This document shows positions 19,636 to 27,804 of a stretch of 33,795 nt of DNA, in pieces (within the stretch, counting starts at the first letter, position 1; the number at the start of each line of letters is the position of its first letter). This stretch comes from an uncultured Chthonomonas sp. Lineage in GTDB: Bacteria > Armatimonadota > Chthonomonadetes > Chthonomonadales > CAJBBX01. A model generated the notes under the pieces. The model worked only from the letters and a program-made list of their open reading frames with translations, made no database searches and was not told the origin of the DNA. Both the position numbers and the translations under genes were made by a program. The DNA lies in assembly GCA_903885605.1 (NCBI GenBank), contig CAISJD010000128.1, positions 1 to 33,795 on the forward strand, in the 5' to 3' direction.

Positions 19636-20814
19636 CTAACCCCACAGGCGCCTACCCGCCTCACCGACGAGCGCGCTGTGAGTTTGCTTCACCAACTCGG
19701 AAACGGGCAGGTTCAGTGGACACCGCGGTACGCACTCGCCGCAATCCGTGCAGAAGTCGCCCTGAAGGCCGGGGAACCAGTGGCCCGCGCCGCCCGTGCG
19801 CCCGCCGGTCTCGGGGTCGCGCCGCTCAAACATGCCGTAACGGTAGCGTCCGAAGTCGGCCATGCCGTAGGCCGCGGCCATGTTCCGCAACCGCAGCACC
19901 TCCGGGATGTGGATGCCCTCCGGGCAGGGCAGGCACTGGTGGCAGAAGCTGCACCAGTTCGGCGCCAGGTCCTGCGCGGCGGCGTCCAGGCGCGCCACGG
20001 CCGCAGCCTCGGCGTCTGTGAGCGGCTCGCCGGAGAGACCGTGCAGGTGCGGCTCAAACTCGGCCGGGGAGGCCATGCCCAGCGAGAGCGTGTGGACCTC
20101 GGGCTGCGACAGGAGCCAACGCTGGTTCAGCGCCAGCGGCGTGAGCGGGCTGCATAGCTCCACCAGACGCGCGGGCGGATCGAAGAGCCTGCCGCCCTTG
20201 TCTGCCGGCGAAATGATGAAGACGCCCATGTCGCGGGCGGCGGCCTCCATCACAGCCGGGCGGTTGTACTGGTTCATGTAGTAGTAGTGCAGGTTGACCG
20301 ACTCGAAGGCGTCCGACCGAACCGCCCCCAGGATCGTCTCCAGCGGCCCGTGCGTCGAGAATCCGACGTGGCCCACCAGGCCCAGGCGCACGGCCTCGCG
20401 GGCGCCGTCCATCGGCCCGCCGGGCTTGAGGGACGCGGCGACAATCTCGTCGGTGTTCAGGCCATGCAGATCAAGGTTGTCGATGAACTCCACCTGAAGC
20501 CGTGTCAGGGACTCCCGGATGAGCGCCACGAACTCAGCGGCCGTCTCGGTCGGGCCGATCTTCGTGGTGAGTATGAACTCGTCACGGCGGATCACGCCCC
20601 GCTCGATGGCGCGGCCGATCTGCTCCTCGCTGGGCCCGTAGCCGCGGGCCGTCTCGATGTGGTTGATACCGAGGTCGAGGGCATGTCGAAGGGTAGCGTT
20701 GGTGCGCTCCTGCGTCGCCTCGGGGCTCTCCCCCGGCATGGGCGGGATCCGCATGGCGCCGAGCGTCAACACTGTGGTCTGCAAGCCGGTCTTGCCGAAA
20801 CGCCGGGTCAACAA
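19636..20814 (-). CDS. Aldo/keto reductase with C-terminal [4Fe-4S] ferredoxin-like domain
   Basis: 392 aa. Residues 1-280 form an aldo/keto reductase TIM barrel (MLTRRFGKTGL...). The expected tetrad is E54, Y59, K85 and H117; the usual Asp is Glu here (HIETARGYGPSEE). Two cysteine motifs follow: C288-C291-C294-C297-P and C355-C358-C361-C365-P, suggesting one or two Fe-S clusters and electron transfer with ferredoxin rather than plain NAD(P)H chemistry. The substrate is unknown. The start is TTG at 20814 with GGAG 10 nt upstream; no ATG or GTG start gives a complete barrel. It lies 75 bp after the oxidoreductase gene upstream and 24 bp before a small orphan. Confidence 0.88.
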   Translation of the reverse strand: MLTRRFGKTGLQTTVLTLGAMRIPPMPGESPEATQERTNATLRHALDLGINHIETARGYGPSEEQIGRAIERGVIRRDEFILTTKIGPTETAAEFVALIRESLTRLQVEFIDNLDLHGLNTDEIVAASLKPGGPMDGAREAVRLGLVGHVGFSTHGPLETILGAVRSDAFESVNLHYYYMNQYNRPAVMEAAARDMGVFIISPADKGGRLFDPPARLVELCSPLTPLALNQRWLLSQPEVHTLSLGMASPAEFEPHLHGLSGEPLTDAEAAAVARLDAAAQDLAPNWCSFCHQCLPCPEGIHIPEVLRLRNMAAAYGMADFGRYRYGMFERRDPETGGRTGGAGHWFPGLQGDFCTDCGECVPRCPLNLPVSELVKQTHSALVGEAGRRLWG

Positions 20815-20889
20815 GGGTGCGATGCTCCTATCCGTAAGGATTGCTTCCTAGATGATAAGGGATACGGCGGCTGATTGAGCGGCAGCGGG

Positions 20890-22164
20890 TCACTTGAGCC
20901 GCCACGGCGCCCGCATAGGGCGATGCTGCAGCCGGGCCGCTGCCGGATCGCCGACGATGGCGCACTTCGAAGGAGCCCACCTAATGGTACGTCCTGTACG
21001 CAGCGCAATGTCCGAGAGCTGACTTACCAGATCCGACCGGCACGCGGAATCGGCCGACGTGACCGTGGGGGCGCCGCTACGGATGGCCTCGAGGAAGTTG
21101 GCTCCGTGGTTGTCGCTGACCGTCAGGCGGGGCTCGCCGGGCCCGAGCTTCTCGTTCCGCAACGAGGCGGGCTCGATGCGTCCGAAGCCGCCGCGGCCCA
21201 CTTCGATGCGTCCGCGGTCGCCGATGAAGGTCGTCAGGTCGCCGCCGGGCGCCGTGAAGCGGAAGCGCTTGCCGTCGGCGAACCGGCCGCGCACGTCCCA
21301 TGTGAGCGGCGTGTCGAAGAGCCCGGCAGTGGGCCACGTCGCGGATCCGGTGTACTCCACAGGCACGGCATCAGGTCCGTCGCCCAGCGCCCAGAGCATA
21401 ATGTCCAGCGGGTGCGCGCCCCATCCGCCGATGAAGCCGACGGCGAAGTCGAGGATGTGGTACGAGCCCAGGCTGGTGCAGCGGTCGACCGTGTAGGGCG
21501 TGAGCGGAGCCGGGCCGAGGTACATCTCGTAGTCCAGATCGGCAGGGGGCGTGGCGGGCGTGGTGGAGCCGCCCTGCACGTTCGCCGGACAGATGATCTC
21601 CACGGCGCGTAGCTTGCCGAGCCTGCCGCTGCGGACCATCTCGCACGCCCAGCGCATATGCGGCATGGAGCGCTGCTGGGTGCCGTACTGGAACACCACG
21701 CCGTAGCGGCGAACCGCGTCGCGCAAGACCAGGTCCTGCTCGATGCTGACGCCCAGCGGCTTCTCCACGTAGACATGCTTGCCGTGGCGTATCGCCTCCA
21801 GCGCGGCGGGCACGTGCCAGTGATCGGGCGTGGCTACCACCACGGCGTCGATGCCGGGGTCGGCGCACAGGTCGCGGAAGTCGGCATAGGCCTTGCATCC
21901 CGTGGAACCGTAGGCCGCGTCGGTGGCGCGGGCGTGGCCCTCGCGGCGCGAGCGGTAGCAGTCGCTCACGGCGACCACGCGGCACTCCGGCAGTCCCCGG
22001 AAGCCATCCAGCAGCGACCCTCCCCTGCCGCCCACGCCGATGTGCGCCAAGGCCACACGCTTGCTGGGCGCCTGGGCGCCGAGCACGGAGGCGGGCACGA
22101 TGGCCGGGATCGCCAGCGCCGCCGCGGTCCGGGCCAGTTCGCGGCGCGACATGGGTGTGCTCAT
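20890..22164 (-). CDS. Tat-exported Gfo/Idh/MocA family oxidoreductase
   Basis: 424 aa. The N-terminus MSTPMSRRELARTAAALAIPAIV is a twin-arginine signal (R7-R8), so the protein is probably exported with bound NAD(P). The Rossmann start is VALAHIGVGGRGGSLLDGF; the family motif VEKPLG has the catalytic-region lysine K135, and ATPDHWH precedes it. The C-terminal alpha/beta domain includes DFAVGFIGGWGAHPLDIM. Members oxidise or reduce sugars and sugar derivatives; the exported group is common in carbohydrate-degrading bacteria of the Planctomycetes and Armatimonadota. The start overlaps the stop of the HEAT gene (ATGA, 22161-22164), implying coupled translation. Confidence 0.93.
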   Translation of the reverse strand: MSTPMSRRELARTAAALAIPAIVPASVLGAQAPSKRVALAHIGVGGRGGSLLDGFRGLPECRVVAVSDCYRSRREGHARATDAAYGSTGCKAYADFRDLCADPGIDAVVVATPDHWHVPAALEAIRHGKHVYVEKPLGVSIEQDLVLRDAVRRYGVVFQYGTQQRSMPHMRWACEMVRSGRLGKLRAVEIICPANVQGGSTTPATPPADLDYEMYLGPAPLTPYTVDRCTSLGSYHILDFAVGFIGGWGAHPLDIMLWALGDGPDAVPVEYTGSATWPTAGLFDTPLTWDVRGRFADGKRFRFTAPGGDLTTFIGDRGRIEVGRGGFGRIEPASLRNEKLGPGEPRLTVSDNHGANFLEAIRSGAPTVTSADSACRSDLVSQLSDIALRTGRTIRWAPSKCAIVGDPAAARLQHRPMRAPWRLK

Positions 22165-23885
22165 GGCTCCCTCCTCGAACGCTCGTAGATCTCAAACTCG
22201 CGCAGCGCGGGGCTGCGGCCGTACCAGCCCGTGATGCGAAGCTCCACGCTCGAGCAACGCGTCGGCTCAAGCTTGATCAGCAGGACATCCCCGTCGTACT
22301 GGGCGTCGGCGATCGATCGAACCGCCTTGCCGTCGAGGACGATCTCGAAGTCGCGCGGCGCGTAGTCGTGGTGCGCAAACGCGACGAGGCGAAGCAGGGC
22401 AACGGTGTGTGGAGCGGGCAGCGTGACGCGGATGCCGTAGGGACCGCGGTCGTCGGTCTCGTCCCAGTAGGTGGCCCGGTTGCCGTCTATGGCGCCGGCG
22501 GGACCGCCGCCCTGGCCATCAGGCACATTCTGCGTCGTGCTCTCGGCGCGGGCGCCCGATGCGAGGTTCGGCCCGAGGTCCATGCGCACCAGCGCCTCGG
22601 CGGCCCGGGCGCGGAGGACGGGATCGGGCGACGAGGCGAGGCTCGTGGCGGCGGCGCGGACCGCCGGATGCGGCGTACCGGCGAGAGCCTCTACCGAGGC
22701 CACCTGGGCGGCAGCGGCGTCGGCTGCGGTATCGGCTCGGTTCAGGTAGGGCTCCACGGCCTGAAGCGTCCCAACGCACGGCAGCGCGGCAAGGGCGGCC
22801 AGCAACAGGTGCAGCGTCTCGGCCCTGTCGGCCAGCGCCAGGGCCGATGCCACGGCCGGTGCGACGCTCGAGGCGTGCGCCTGACCGGCCTGCGGCGCGA
22901 CGCGAGCCAGGGCCCTCAGCGCAAGGGTCCGGTCGCGGGCCGTTGCTGCGCTTCGAGCGGCGGCCAGCAACGCCGGAGCCGGGTCAGCCGTCGTCCAGGC
23001 GCCCAGGGCCGCAACGGCGGCTGCGCGAGTGTCCGGGTCGGGCGACGACGCGGCCTGAGCCAGTTCGTCCAGTGCGGCGCGGCCTTCGCAGGCGCCCAGC
23101 ACGGGCAGCAACTCGACGCGCACGGCGCCCTGGGCCCGCCGCACGGCGCGCAGGACGGGCTCGGACCTGCGCAGGCGGCCGGCCATGCGCGTGAGGGCAT
23201 CGGTCACCGGACCGCGCTCCGCGGCCGCCACCTTGCCGTGCAGGAGCAATAGGCGCTCCAGTTCGGCCGTCCCGCCCCTGTCCGCCAGCCATGGCAGCAG
23301 GGCGCGGCGCGAGTCCGGCGTCCGCTCGGCTAGGGCCATCAGCTTGGCGACCTGCGCCGCGCCGCACCGGTCGGCCAGCGCCTCGTAGGCGAGTGTCGCC
23401 GGTAGGCCCGAATAGCGCGGAGCCAGCGTGGCCAGGGCATCGTCCACGCTCGGCGACGGCGCTGCCGCCAGCGAGGCGCGAATGGCCGGCGCGAGCTCAG
23501 GATGGCGCTTCGCGGCGTCCAGCAGGAGCCGAGCCACGCCCGCTCCCGGCGCACAAGCCGCGGCGCGGACGGCGGCTGCGGCCACGCCGGGCTGGTCCGA
23601 CGCCAGGGCAGCGGCGAGAGCCGCAGGCGGTGTGGGAAGCGAGCGGGCCGAAGCGGCGTTGAGCAGCGCGATGGTCCCGGACGGCGCCATAGTTGCCGCC
23701 TCCGGCAGGAGGCCAAGCACCACGCCGCTCGGGGCGGAGGAGAGATAGGCGACAGCCGCGCGGAGACGGGCAGGATCGGGGCCGCGAAGGCCGCGCCGGA
23801 GGAGGGCAGGTAGCGCGGCGGGCGCGGCGGCCTCCAGTTCGGCGGCGACGCGTGCGGTCTGCGCGGCCCCGCTCCCAACGCGCAC
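22161..23885 (-). CDS. HEAT-repeat protein with C-terminal discoidin (F5/8 type C) domain
   Basis: 574 aa from GTG 23885. Residues about 5-440 are Ala/Leu-rich helical repeats of the HEAT type (e.g. HPAVRAAATSLASSPDPVLR). Residues about 445-570 form a discoidin-like beta-sandwich (AIDGNRATYWDETDDRGPYGIRVTLPAPHTVALLRL... ending SPALREFEIYER) as used for carbohydrate binding. There is no signal peptide and the protein begins inside a repeat. It is in the same frame as the upstream ThuA gene, with only one TAG and two codons between them, so it may be the second half of that protein. Its stop overlaps the start of the Tat-exported oxidoreductase. Confidence 0.8.
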   Translation of the reverse strand: MRVGSGAAQTARVAAELEAAAPAALPALLRRGLRGPDPARLRAAVAYLSSAPSGVVLGLLPEAATMAPSGTIALLNAASARSLPTPPAALAAALASDQPGVAAAAVRAAACAPGAGVARLLLDAAKRHPELAPAIRASLAAAPSPSVDDALATLAPRYSGLPATLAYEALADRCGAAQVAKLMALAERTPDSRRALLPWLADRGGTAELERLLLLHGKVAAAERGPVTDALTRMAGRLRRSEPVLRAVRRAQGAVRVELLPVLGACEGRAALDELAQAASSPDPDTRAAAVAALGAWTTADPAPALLAAARSAATARDRTLALRALARVAPQAGQAHASSVAPAVASALALADRAETLHLLLAALAALPCVGTLQAVEPYLNRADTAADAAAAQVASVEALAGTPHPAVRAAATSLASSPDPVLRARAAEALVRMDLGPNLASGARAESTTQNVPDGQGGGPAGAIDGNRATYWDETDDRGPYGIRVTLPAPHTVALLRLVAFAHHDYAPRDFEIVLDGKAVRSIADAQYDGDVLLIKLEPTRCSSVELRITGWYGRSPALREFEIYERSRREP

Positions 23886-23891
23886 CGGCGG

Positions 23892-23894
23892 CTA
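23892..23894 (-). other. In-frame TAG between the ThuA and HEAT coding frames
   Basis: The frame reads ATLPV-TAG-PPVRVGSGAAQ. CAG to TAG would be one transition. HEAT-like sequence is present on both sides and only the upstream ORF has a signal peptide, which suggests a single 953-codon protein interrupted by amber. Confidence 0.85.
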
Positions 23895-25022
23895 TACGGG
23901 TAGTGTGGCCCGCAGGGCCGACGCCTCCTTGCCCGGTACGGACGTGAGCAGCGCCGCCACATCGGCGGTGAGGGCGGGCTCCTTCGCCAGGGCCGCCAAC
24001 GCCGGCACGTGGCCGGGAGCGGCCAGTTGGGCAAGGAGCCGCAGGGCCTGGCGGCGCCCGTCCAGCGTGGCGGCGGGATCAGCGGCCACGGCCAGCAGGC
24101 GCTTGGCGGCCGCCTGGGCGCCCGGCGTCCCTGAGTTCTGGCCCGCATCATGCTCCAGCGCCCAGACGATGCCGTTGGGGTCGCCCGGTCGCCAGGTGTG
24201 CAGGGCGGTCGCGGCCCAGTCGGCCTCGGCGGCGCCGAGGGGTGTCCGCGGAATCGGCTGCGTCACTGCGCCCGTGGCGGCCCACTCGGCGGCACGGGTC
24301 AGCAAGATGCCGAAGCCCGGAGCCGCCATGGCGTCCACGTCATGGCCCAGGGTGAGGCCACAGGTCCTGCCGCGCCCGATCTGCAGGGCGGTCAGGACAG
24401 GCTCGTCGCGCCCAGAGCCGCCGGCGGCGTCTGAGTAGGCCGTGGCCAGCACCTGCGCGCCGGGCTGAACGCCGGGTCGGTTCCAAAGCTCATCCCGCGT
24501 GATGAAGAGGCGAAGTCCGTGCGTGATGGGATGGCCCGCATCGGCCACCTGCACCACGAACCGATGCATGGCGCCATGTGAGGTGACGCCGTTGGTCCAA
24601 CTCGGTGCGGCGAGGCGCTGGTAGTCGGGCCAGTCGTAGAACGAACTCCCGCCGGCGTGGACCGTGAGCCATCCCCTGCCCGCGGGAACAAAGCCGGCGA
24701 TGGCCTTCCGGGCCGCCTCGGGCCACTGCGCGTCGCCCATGCCGAAGGTGTTCCAGTTGCTGACCACCAGTCGGTAGGGCGCCAGGGCCGCCGCCGTGAG
24801 CTCGCCGGGCCGCTCCGTAACGGTCACAGTGAACCGCCCAGTGGCCTCCAGCAAGGCCTTCAGGCGCGGCGTGGTGGTGCGCCAGTCGTGGTTGTTGCTG
24901 CCCGAGAGGAGCAGCGTGGGAATGCGCGGAGGCGATGCATGACCCGGCGCGGCCGAGACTGAGACGCATAGCGCGGCCGCGAAGGCGAGCCGGGCGCGGC
25001 GGATGCTGTGGGGTGCGCTCAA
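23892..25022 (-). CDS. Exported ThuA-domain protein
   Basis: 376 aa. A signal peptide (RARLAFAAALCVSVSAAPGHA) precedes a ThuA-type glutamine-amidotransferase-like fold: LLLSGSNNHDWRTTTPRLKALLE, VVSNWNTFG, GRGWLTVHAGGSSFYDWPDY, a GHPITHGL segment and GLTLGHDVDAM, ending about residue 255. The trehalose-utilisation family ThuA is implicated in sugar metabolism, but the biochemical role of exported members is unsettled. From residue about 310 the sequence becomes HEAT-like (RRQALRLLAQLAAPGHVPALAALA) and stops at TAG. The start overlaps the isomerase gene stop (25019-25022), so the two are translationally coupled. Confidence 0.88.
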   Translation of the reverse strand: MSAPHSIRRARLAFAAALCVSVSAAPGHASPPRIPTLLLSGSNNHDWRTTTPRLKALLEATGRFTVTVTERPGELTAAALAPYRLVVSNWNTFGMGDAQWPEAARKAIAGFVPAGRGWLTVHAGGSSFYDWPDYQRLAAPSWTNGVTSHGAMHRFVVQVADAGHPITHGLRLFITRDELWNRPGVQPGAQVLATAYSDAAGGSGRDEPVLTALQIGRGRTCGLTLGHDVDAMAAPGFGILLTRAAEWAATGAVTQPIPRTPLGAAEADWAATALHTWRPGDPNGIVWALEHDAGQNSGTPGAQAAAKRLLAVAADPAATLDGRRQALRLLAQLAAPGHVPALAALAKEPALTADVAALLTSVPGKEASALRATLPV

Positions 25023-26446
25023 CAGACCTGCTCCACGTCGATGCCCAGGAGGCTGCCCAGCTTGGCCAAGCGGCCGCCCACGTGGCCGATCCCCACGGCG
25101 CAGTGGTGGGCGGGACCCGCGCTGTTCCAGGCCTCCACGAAGCCGCGCGCGCCCAGCGGGAAGCGGTAGCGGCTGTTCGTGTTGCCGATCTCCATGATGG
25201 GCCCCGGCACGGACTCACCGTGTGCGACCACCAGCTTCAGTCCCTTGCGGCCGCCCTCGGCGACGGAGAGAAGCGTCACCGGCCCGTGCTTCACCGACAT
25301 CTCGACTGAGAGGCCGCGACCCACCTTGCCGTGGTAGACGCCCAGCGGCCGCACCTTCGTCTTGCCCTCGGCGATCGCGAGATGGCCCGGACCGTCGTGG
25401 CCCATCAGCACCACGTCATCGCGGTAGTCCATGGCGTAGTACTCCGTGAAGGAGCCGCCTGCACCCAGGGCGTCCATGATCTTCATGGCCTGGGCGTTCT
25501 TCACCTCGTACTCCCCGGCCACCGGGATGCCCCGGGCAGTGAGGAGGGAGTTGCCGAGGATGATAGAGGCGATGGCCTCCTCGTTCTCCGGCACGCCTGC
25601 GCCCATGTGGTAGTAGGCCATCGATCCCAGTCCGTGCGCCTCGACGAGCCGGTCCAGCGCCACCGAGGTGCGTGCGGCGGAGGCCAGGTCCTCCTCGGCG
25701 CAGTCGGGCTGCACGTCGAAGGCCTCACGGAAGTGCGCGACACGATCGGAGACCTCGCCGGAGGTCGCAGCGCCACGCAGGGCGGCCAGCTCATCGACCT
25801 CCACCATCTCGATGTGCCCGCCGAAGACCGCCGCCTGCAACGTGAGGTCGCTGTAGATATCGAGCATCCCGCCGTAGTAGTGGCCCATGACGCCGAGGGT
25901 GTTGCCCTGCATCACGGCGAGCACGCGGGCCGCGTCGATCCAGGCGTCGATCTCCTGCCAGGCGTGCGGGTCGTCGCGGAGGGTTCCGGTGACCTGATGG
26001 AACGCGATCCCGCAGCGGCGGAAGACGTTGGCGATCTCCGGAATGGGGCAGGCGGTGCAGTGGGCCAGCCACTCGCCGGTCATGGCCGCGCGGTCGTCCA
26101 TGGCGTTCAGGGCCGCGTAGTCGATGCTCGGCTCGGGAGCGAGGTTCAGGACCAGCACCGGGACCCCGGCACGGCGCACAACTGGAAGCACGGTGGAGGA
26201 GAGCGCATAGGTGGTGACATGGAGGACGATCAGGTCCACGTCGGCGCGGCGCAACCGCCGTCCGGCGTCGTGGGCGGCAGTGTAGTTGTCCACCAGCCCG
26301 ACGTTGACGACCTCCACTCCAGGCCGCCGCAGTCCGGCCTCAACCTCCGAGAGGTAACCCTCGAGCCGCTCCTTGAGGCCGCCGAACTGGGGCCAGTAGG
26401 CGTCCAATCCGATGCCGAAGAGGCCGATCCTTGCCGTGCTATCCAT
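25019..26446 (-). CDS. L-arabinose/L-fucose isomerase-like protein
   Basis: 475 aa from ATG 26446, chosen for AGGGGGA a few nt upstream and for starting directly at the first strand (MDSTARIGLFGIGLDAYWPQF); the open frame to 26683 crosses the divergent promoter. The fold matches the L-fucose/L-arabinose isomerase superfamily: DVDLIVLHVTTYA, GVMGHYYGGMLDIYSD, the metal-ligand region GEYEVKNAQAMKI and EYYAMDYRDDVVLMGHDGPGHL, and a C-terminal GPAHHCAVGIGHV with His. These enzymes interconvert aldoses and ketoses with Mn(II). The precise sugar cannot be read. It heads the - strand sugar cluster and is divergent from metX. Confidence 0.85.
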   Translation of the reverse strand: MDSTARIGLFGIGLDAYWPQFGGLKERLEGYLSEVEAGLRRPGVEVVNVGLVDNYTAAHDAGRRLRRADVDLIVLHVTTYALSSTVLPVVRRAGVPVLVLNLAPEPSIDYAALNAMDDRAAMTGEWLAHCTACPIPEIANVFRRCGIAFHQVTGTLRDDPHAWQEIDAWIDAARVLAVMQGNTLGVMGHYYGGMLDIYSDLTLQAAVFGGHIEMVEVDELAALRGAATSGEVSDRVAHFREAFDVQPDCAEEDLASAARTSVALDRLVEAHGLGSMAYYHMGAGVPENEEAIASIILGNSLLTARGIPVAGEYEVKNAQAMKIMDALGAGGSFTEYYAMDYRDDVVLMGHDGPGHLAIAEGKTKVRPLGVYHGKVGRGLSVEMSVKHGPVTLLSVAEGGRKGLKLVVAHGESVPGPIMEIGNTNSRYRFPLGARGFVEAWNSAGPAHHCAVGIGHVGGRLAKLGSLLGIDVEQVC

Positions 26447-26473
26447 GCCGTCCCCCTGATCTGCCGTGCTCTG

Positions 26474-26511
26474 CCGACACAAGGTACCGCACGCCGCGCC
26501 GGTTGTGTCGG
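26474..26511. promoter_or_regulatory. 9-bp inverted repeat, candidate operator of the sugar cluster
   Basis: CCGACACAA (26474-26482) and TTGTGTCGG (26503-26511) are perfect complements, with centres 29 bp apart, close to three helical turns. The element lies 27-65 bp upstream of the isomerase-like gene and just behind the metX promoter. It could bind a regulator of the sugar cluster or form a hairpin in its leader. Confidence 0.45.
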
Positions 26512-26535
26512 GTCCATGGGTGCAGAGGCCCTCAT

Positions 26536-26565
26536 TTGACCTCTCAGGAGGCCCAAAGCTATAAT
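26536..26565 (+). promoter_or_regulatory. Strong sigma-70-type promoter of metX
   Basis: TTGACC (26536-26541) and a perfect TATAAT (26560-26565) are separated by 18 bp. Transcription would start near 26572, giving a leader of about 44 nt before ATG 26616, too short for a SAM riboswitch. Confidence 0.75.
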
Positions 26566-26615
26566 CCCACGGTGGCGCCCGCAAGGGCCGAGTGAGAAAG
26601 AGAGCGAGCAGGCAC

Positions 26616-27779
26616 ATGGCGGAATCGATGCTGGCCGTCAGCGACGCAGGTTCTGTGGGTCTGGTGGACCGGCAGTTCTTCACCTTCGGGTCGCCTCAGG
26701 AGCCCTTCCGGCTGGAGGGTGGCGGCGTCCTTCCCGAGGTCACCCAGTGCTATGAGACCTACGGCACGCTGAACGCCTCCGGCACGAACGCCATCCTGAT
26801 CGAGCACGGCATCACCGGCAGTTCGCATGCCGCGGGCAAGTACCGCCTGGACAGCCCCTATGCCGGCTACTGGGAACTCCTCATTGGTCCCGGCAAGGCG
26901 CTGGACACCGACCACTACTTCGTGATCGCTCCCAACGCCCTGGGCGGATGCCGGGGCGCTACCGGACCGCAGAGCATCAACCCGCTCACCAACGCACCCT
27001 ACGCGGACAGCTTCCCCACCCTGACCATCCGCGACATGGTACGGGCCCAGCGGCCGCTCATCGACGCGCTGGGCGTGCGCCGCCTGCATCTGGTCACCGG
27101 CGGCAGCATGGGCGGAATGCAGGCGCTGGAGTGGGCCGTCACCTATCCCGAGCTGGTCGATGCGTGTTGCCCCGTGGCCTCGTCGGCCCGCAACTCGGCG
27201 CAAGCCATCGCATTCAATGAGTGTATGCGGCGGGCCATCCGGCTCGACCCCAACTGGCAGGGCGGACGCTACTACGGCGGCGAGCCGCCACGCGACGGGC
27301 TGGCCTTGGCTCGGATGATCGGCACCATCACCTATCTCTCCGATCCCATCATGCAGCGCATGTTCGGCCGGAAGTCGGCCCGCGAAGAGAGCGCAGCCGA
27401 GCACGACCTGCATATCCGCTTCGACGTGGAGCGCTACCTGCACGAGGAGGGTGAGAAGCTGATCCGCCGCTTCGACGCCAACACCTACGTCGTCGTCTCC
27501 CGCGCCATCGACCTGCACGACCTGAGCCGCGGCTATACCTCACTGGAGGCCGCCTACCAGCGCATCCAAGCCGTTATGCTGCTCATCGGCATCAGTTCCG
27601 ATATTCTTTTCTACCCACACCACATTGTCGAGATGGATCAGGCGCTACGCCGGTTGGGCGTCGATTCAACCTACTGGGAGATGGACAGCGACTACGGCCA
27701 CGACGCGTTCCTGGTAGAGCAGGACAAACTAGAACAGCCCTTGCGCGAACTGCTGGCCCGGCTGCCCGCACCCGCCTGA
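26616..27779 (+). CDS. metX: Homoserine O-acetyltransferase (alpha/beta hydrolase fold)
   Basis: 387 aa from ATG 26616 (GTG 26592 is also in frame). The enzyme transfers an acetyl (or succinyl) group to the homoserine hydroxyl, activating it for direct sulfhydrylation to homocysteine in methionine synthesis. Key features: opening FRLEGGGVLPEVTQCYETYG, LIEHGITGSSHAAG, nucleophile elbow GGSMGG with S164, D329 (SSDILF) and H362 (DYGHDAF), the family triad. Acetyl versus succinyl specificity cannot be settled from sequence by eye. It has its own near-consensus promoter and is followed 25 nt later by the GH123-like gene, to which transcription may read through. Confidence 0.95.
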   Translation: MAESMLAVSDAGSVGLVDRQFFTFGSPQEPFRLEGGGVLPEVTQCYETYGTLNASGTNAILIEHGITGSSHAAGKYRLDSPYAGYWELLIGPGKALDTDHYFVIAPNALGGCRGATGPQSINPLTNAPYADSFPTLTIRDMVRAQRPLIDALGVRRLHLVTGGSMGGMQALEWAVTYPELVDACCPVASSARNSAQAIAFNECMRRAIRLDPNWQGGRYYGGEPPRDGLALARMIGTITYLSDPIMQRMFGRKSAREESAAEHDLHIRFDVERYLHEEGEKLIRRFDANTYVVVSRAIDLHDLSRGYTSLEAAYQRIQAVMLLIGISSDILFYPHHIVEMDQALRRLGVDSTYWEMDSDYGHDAFLVEQDKLEQPLRELLARLPAPA

Positions 27780-27804
27780 GACACGCTACCTATCGGAGGC
27801 ACCC

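Noticed and set aside
26566-26615. SAM riboswitch before metX
   Set aside because: The predicted leader is only about 44 nt.
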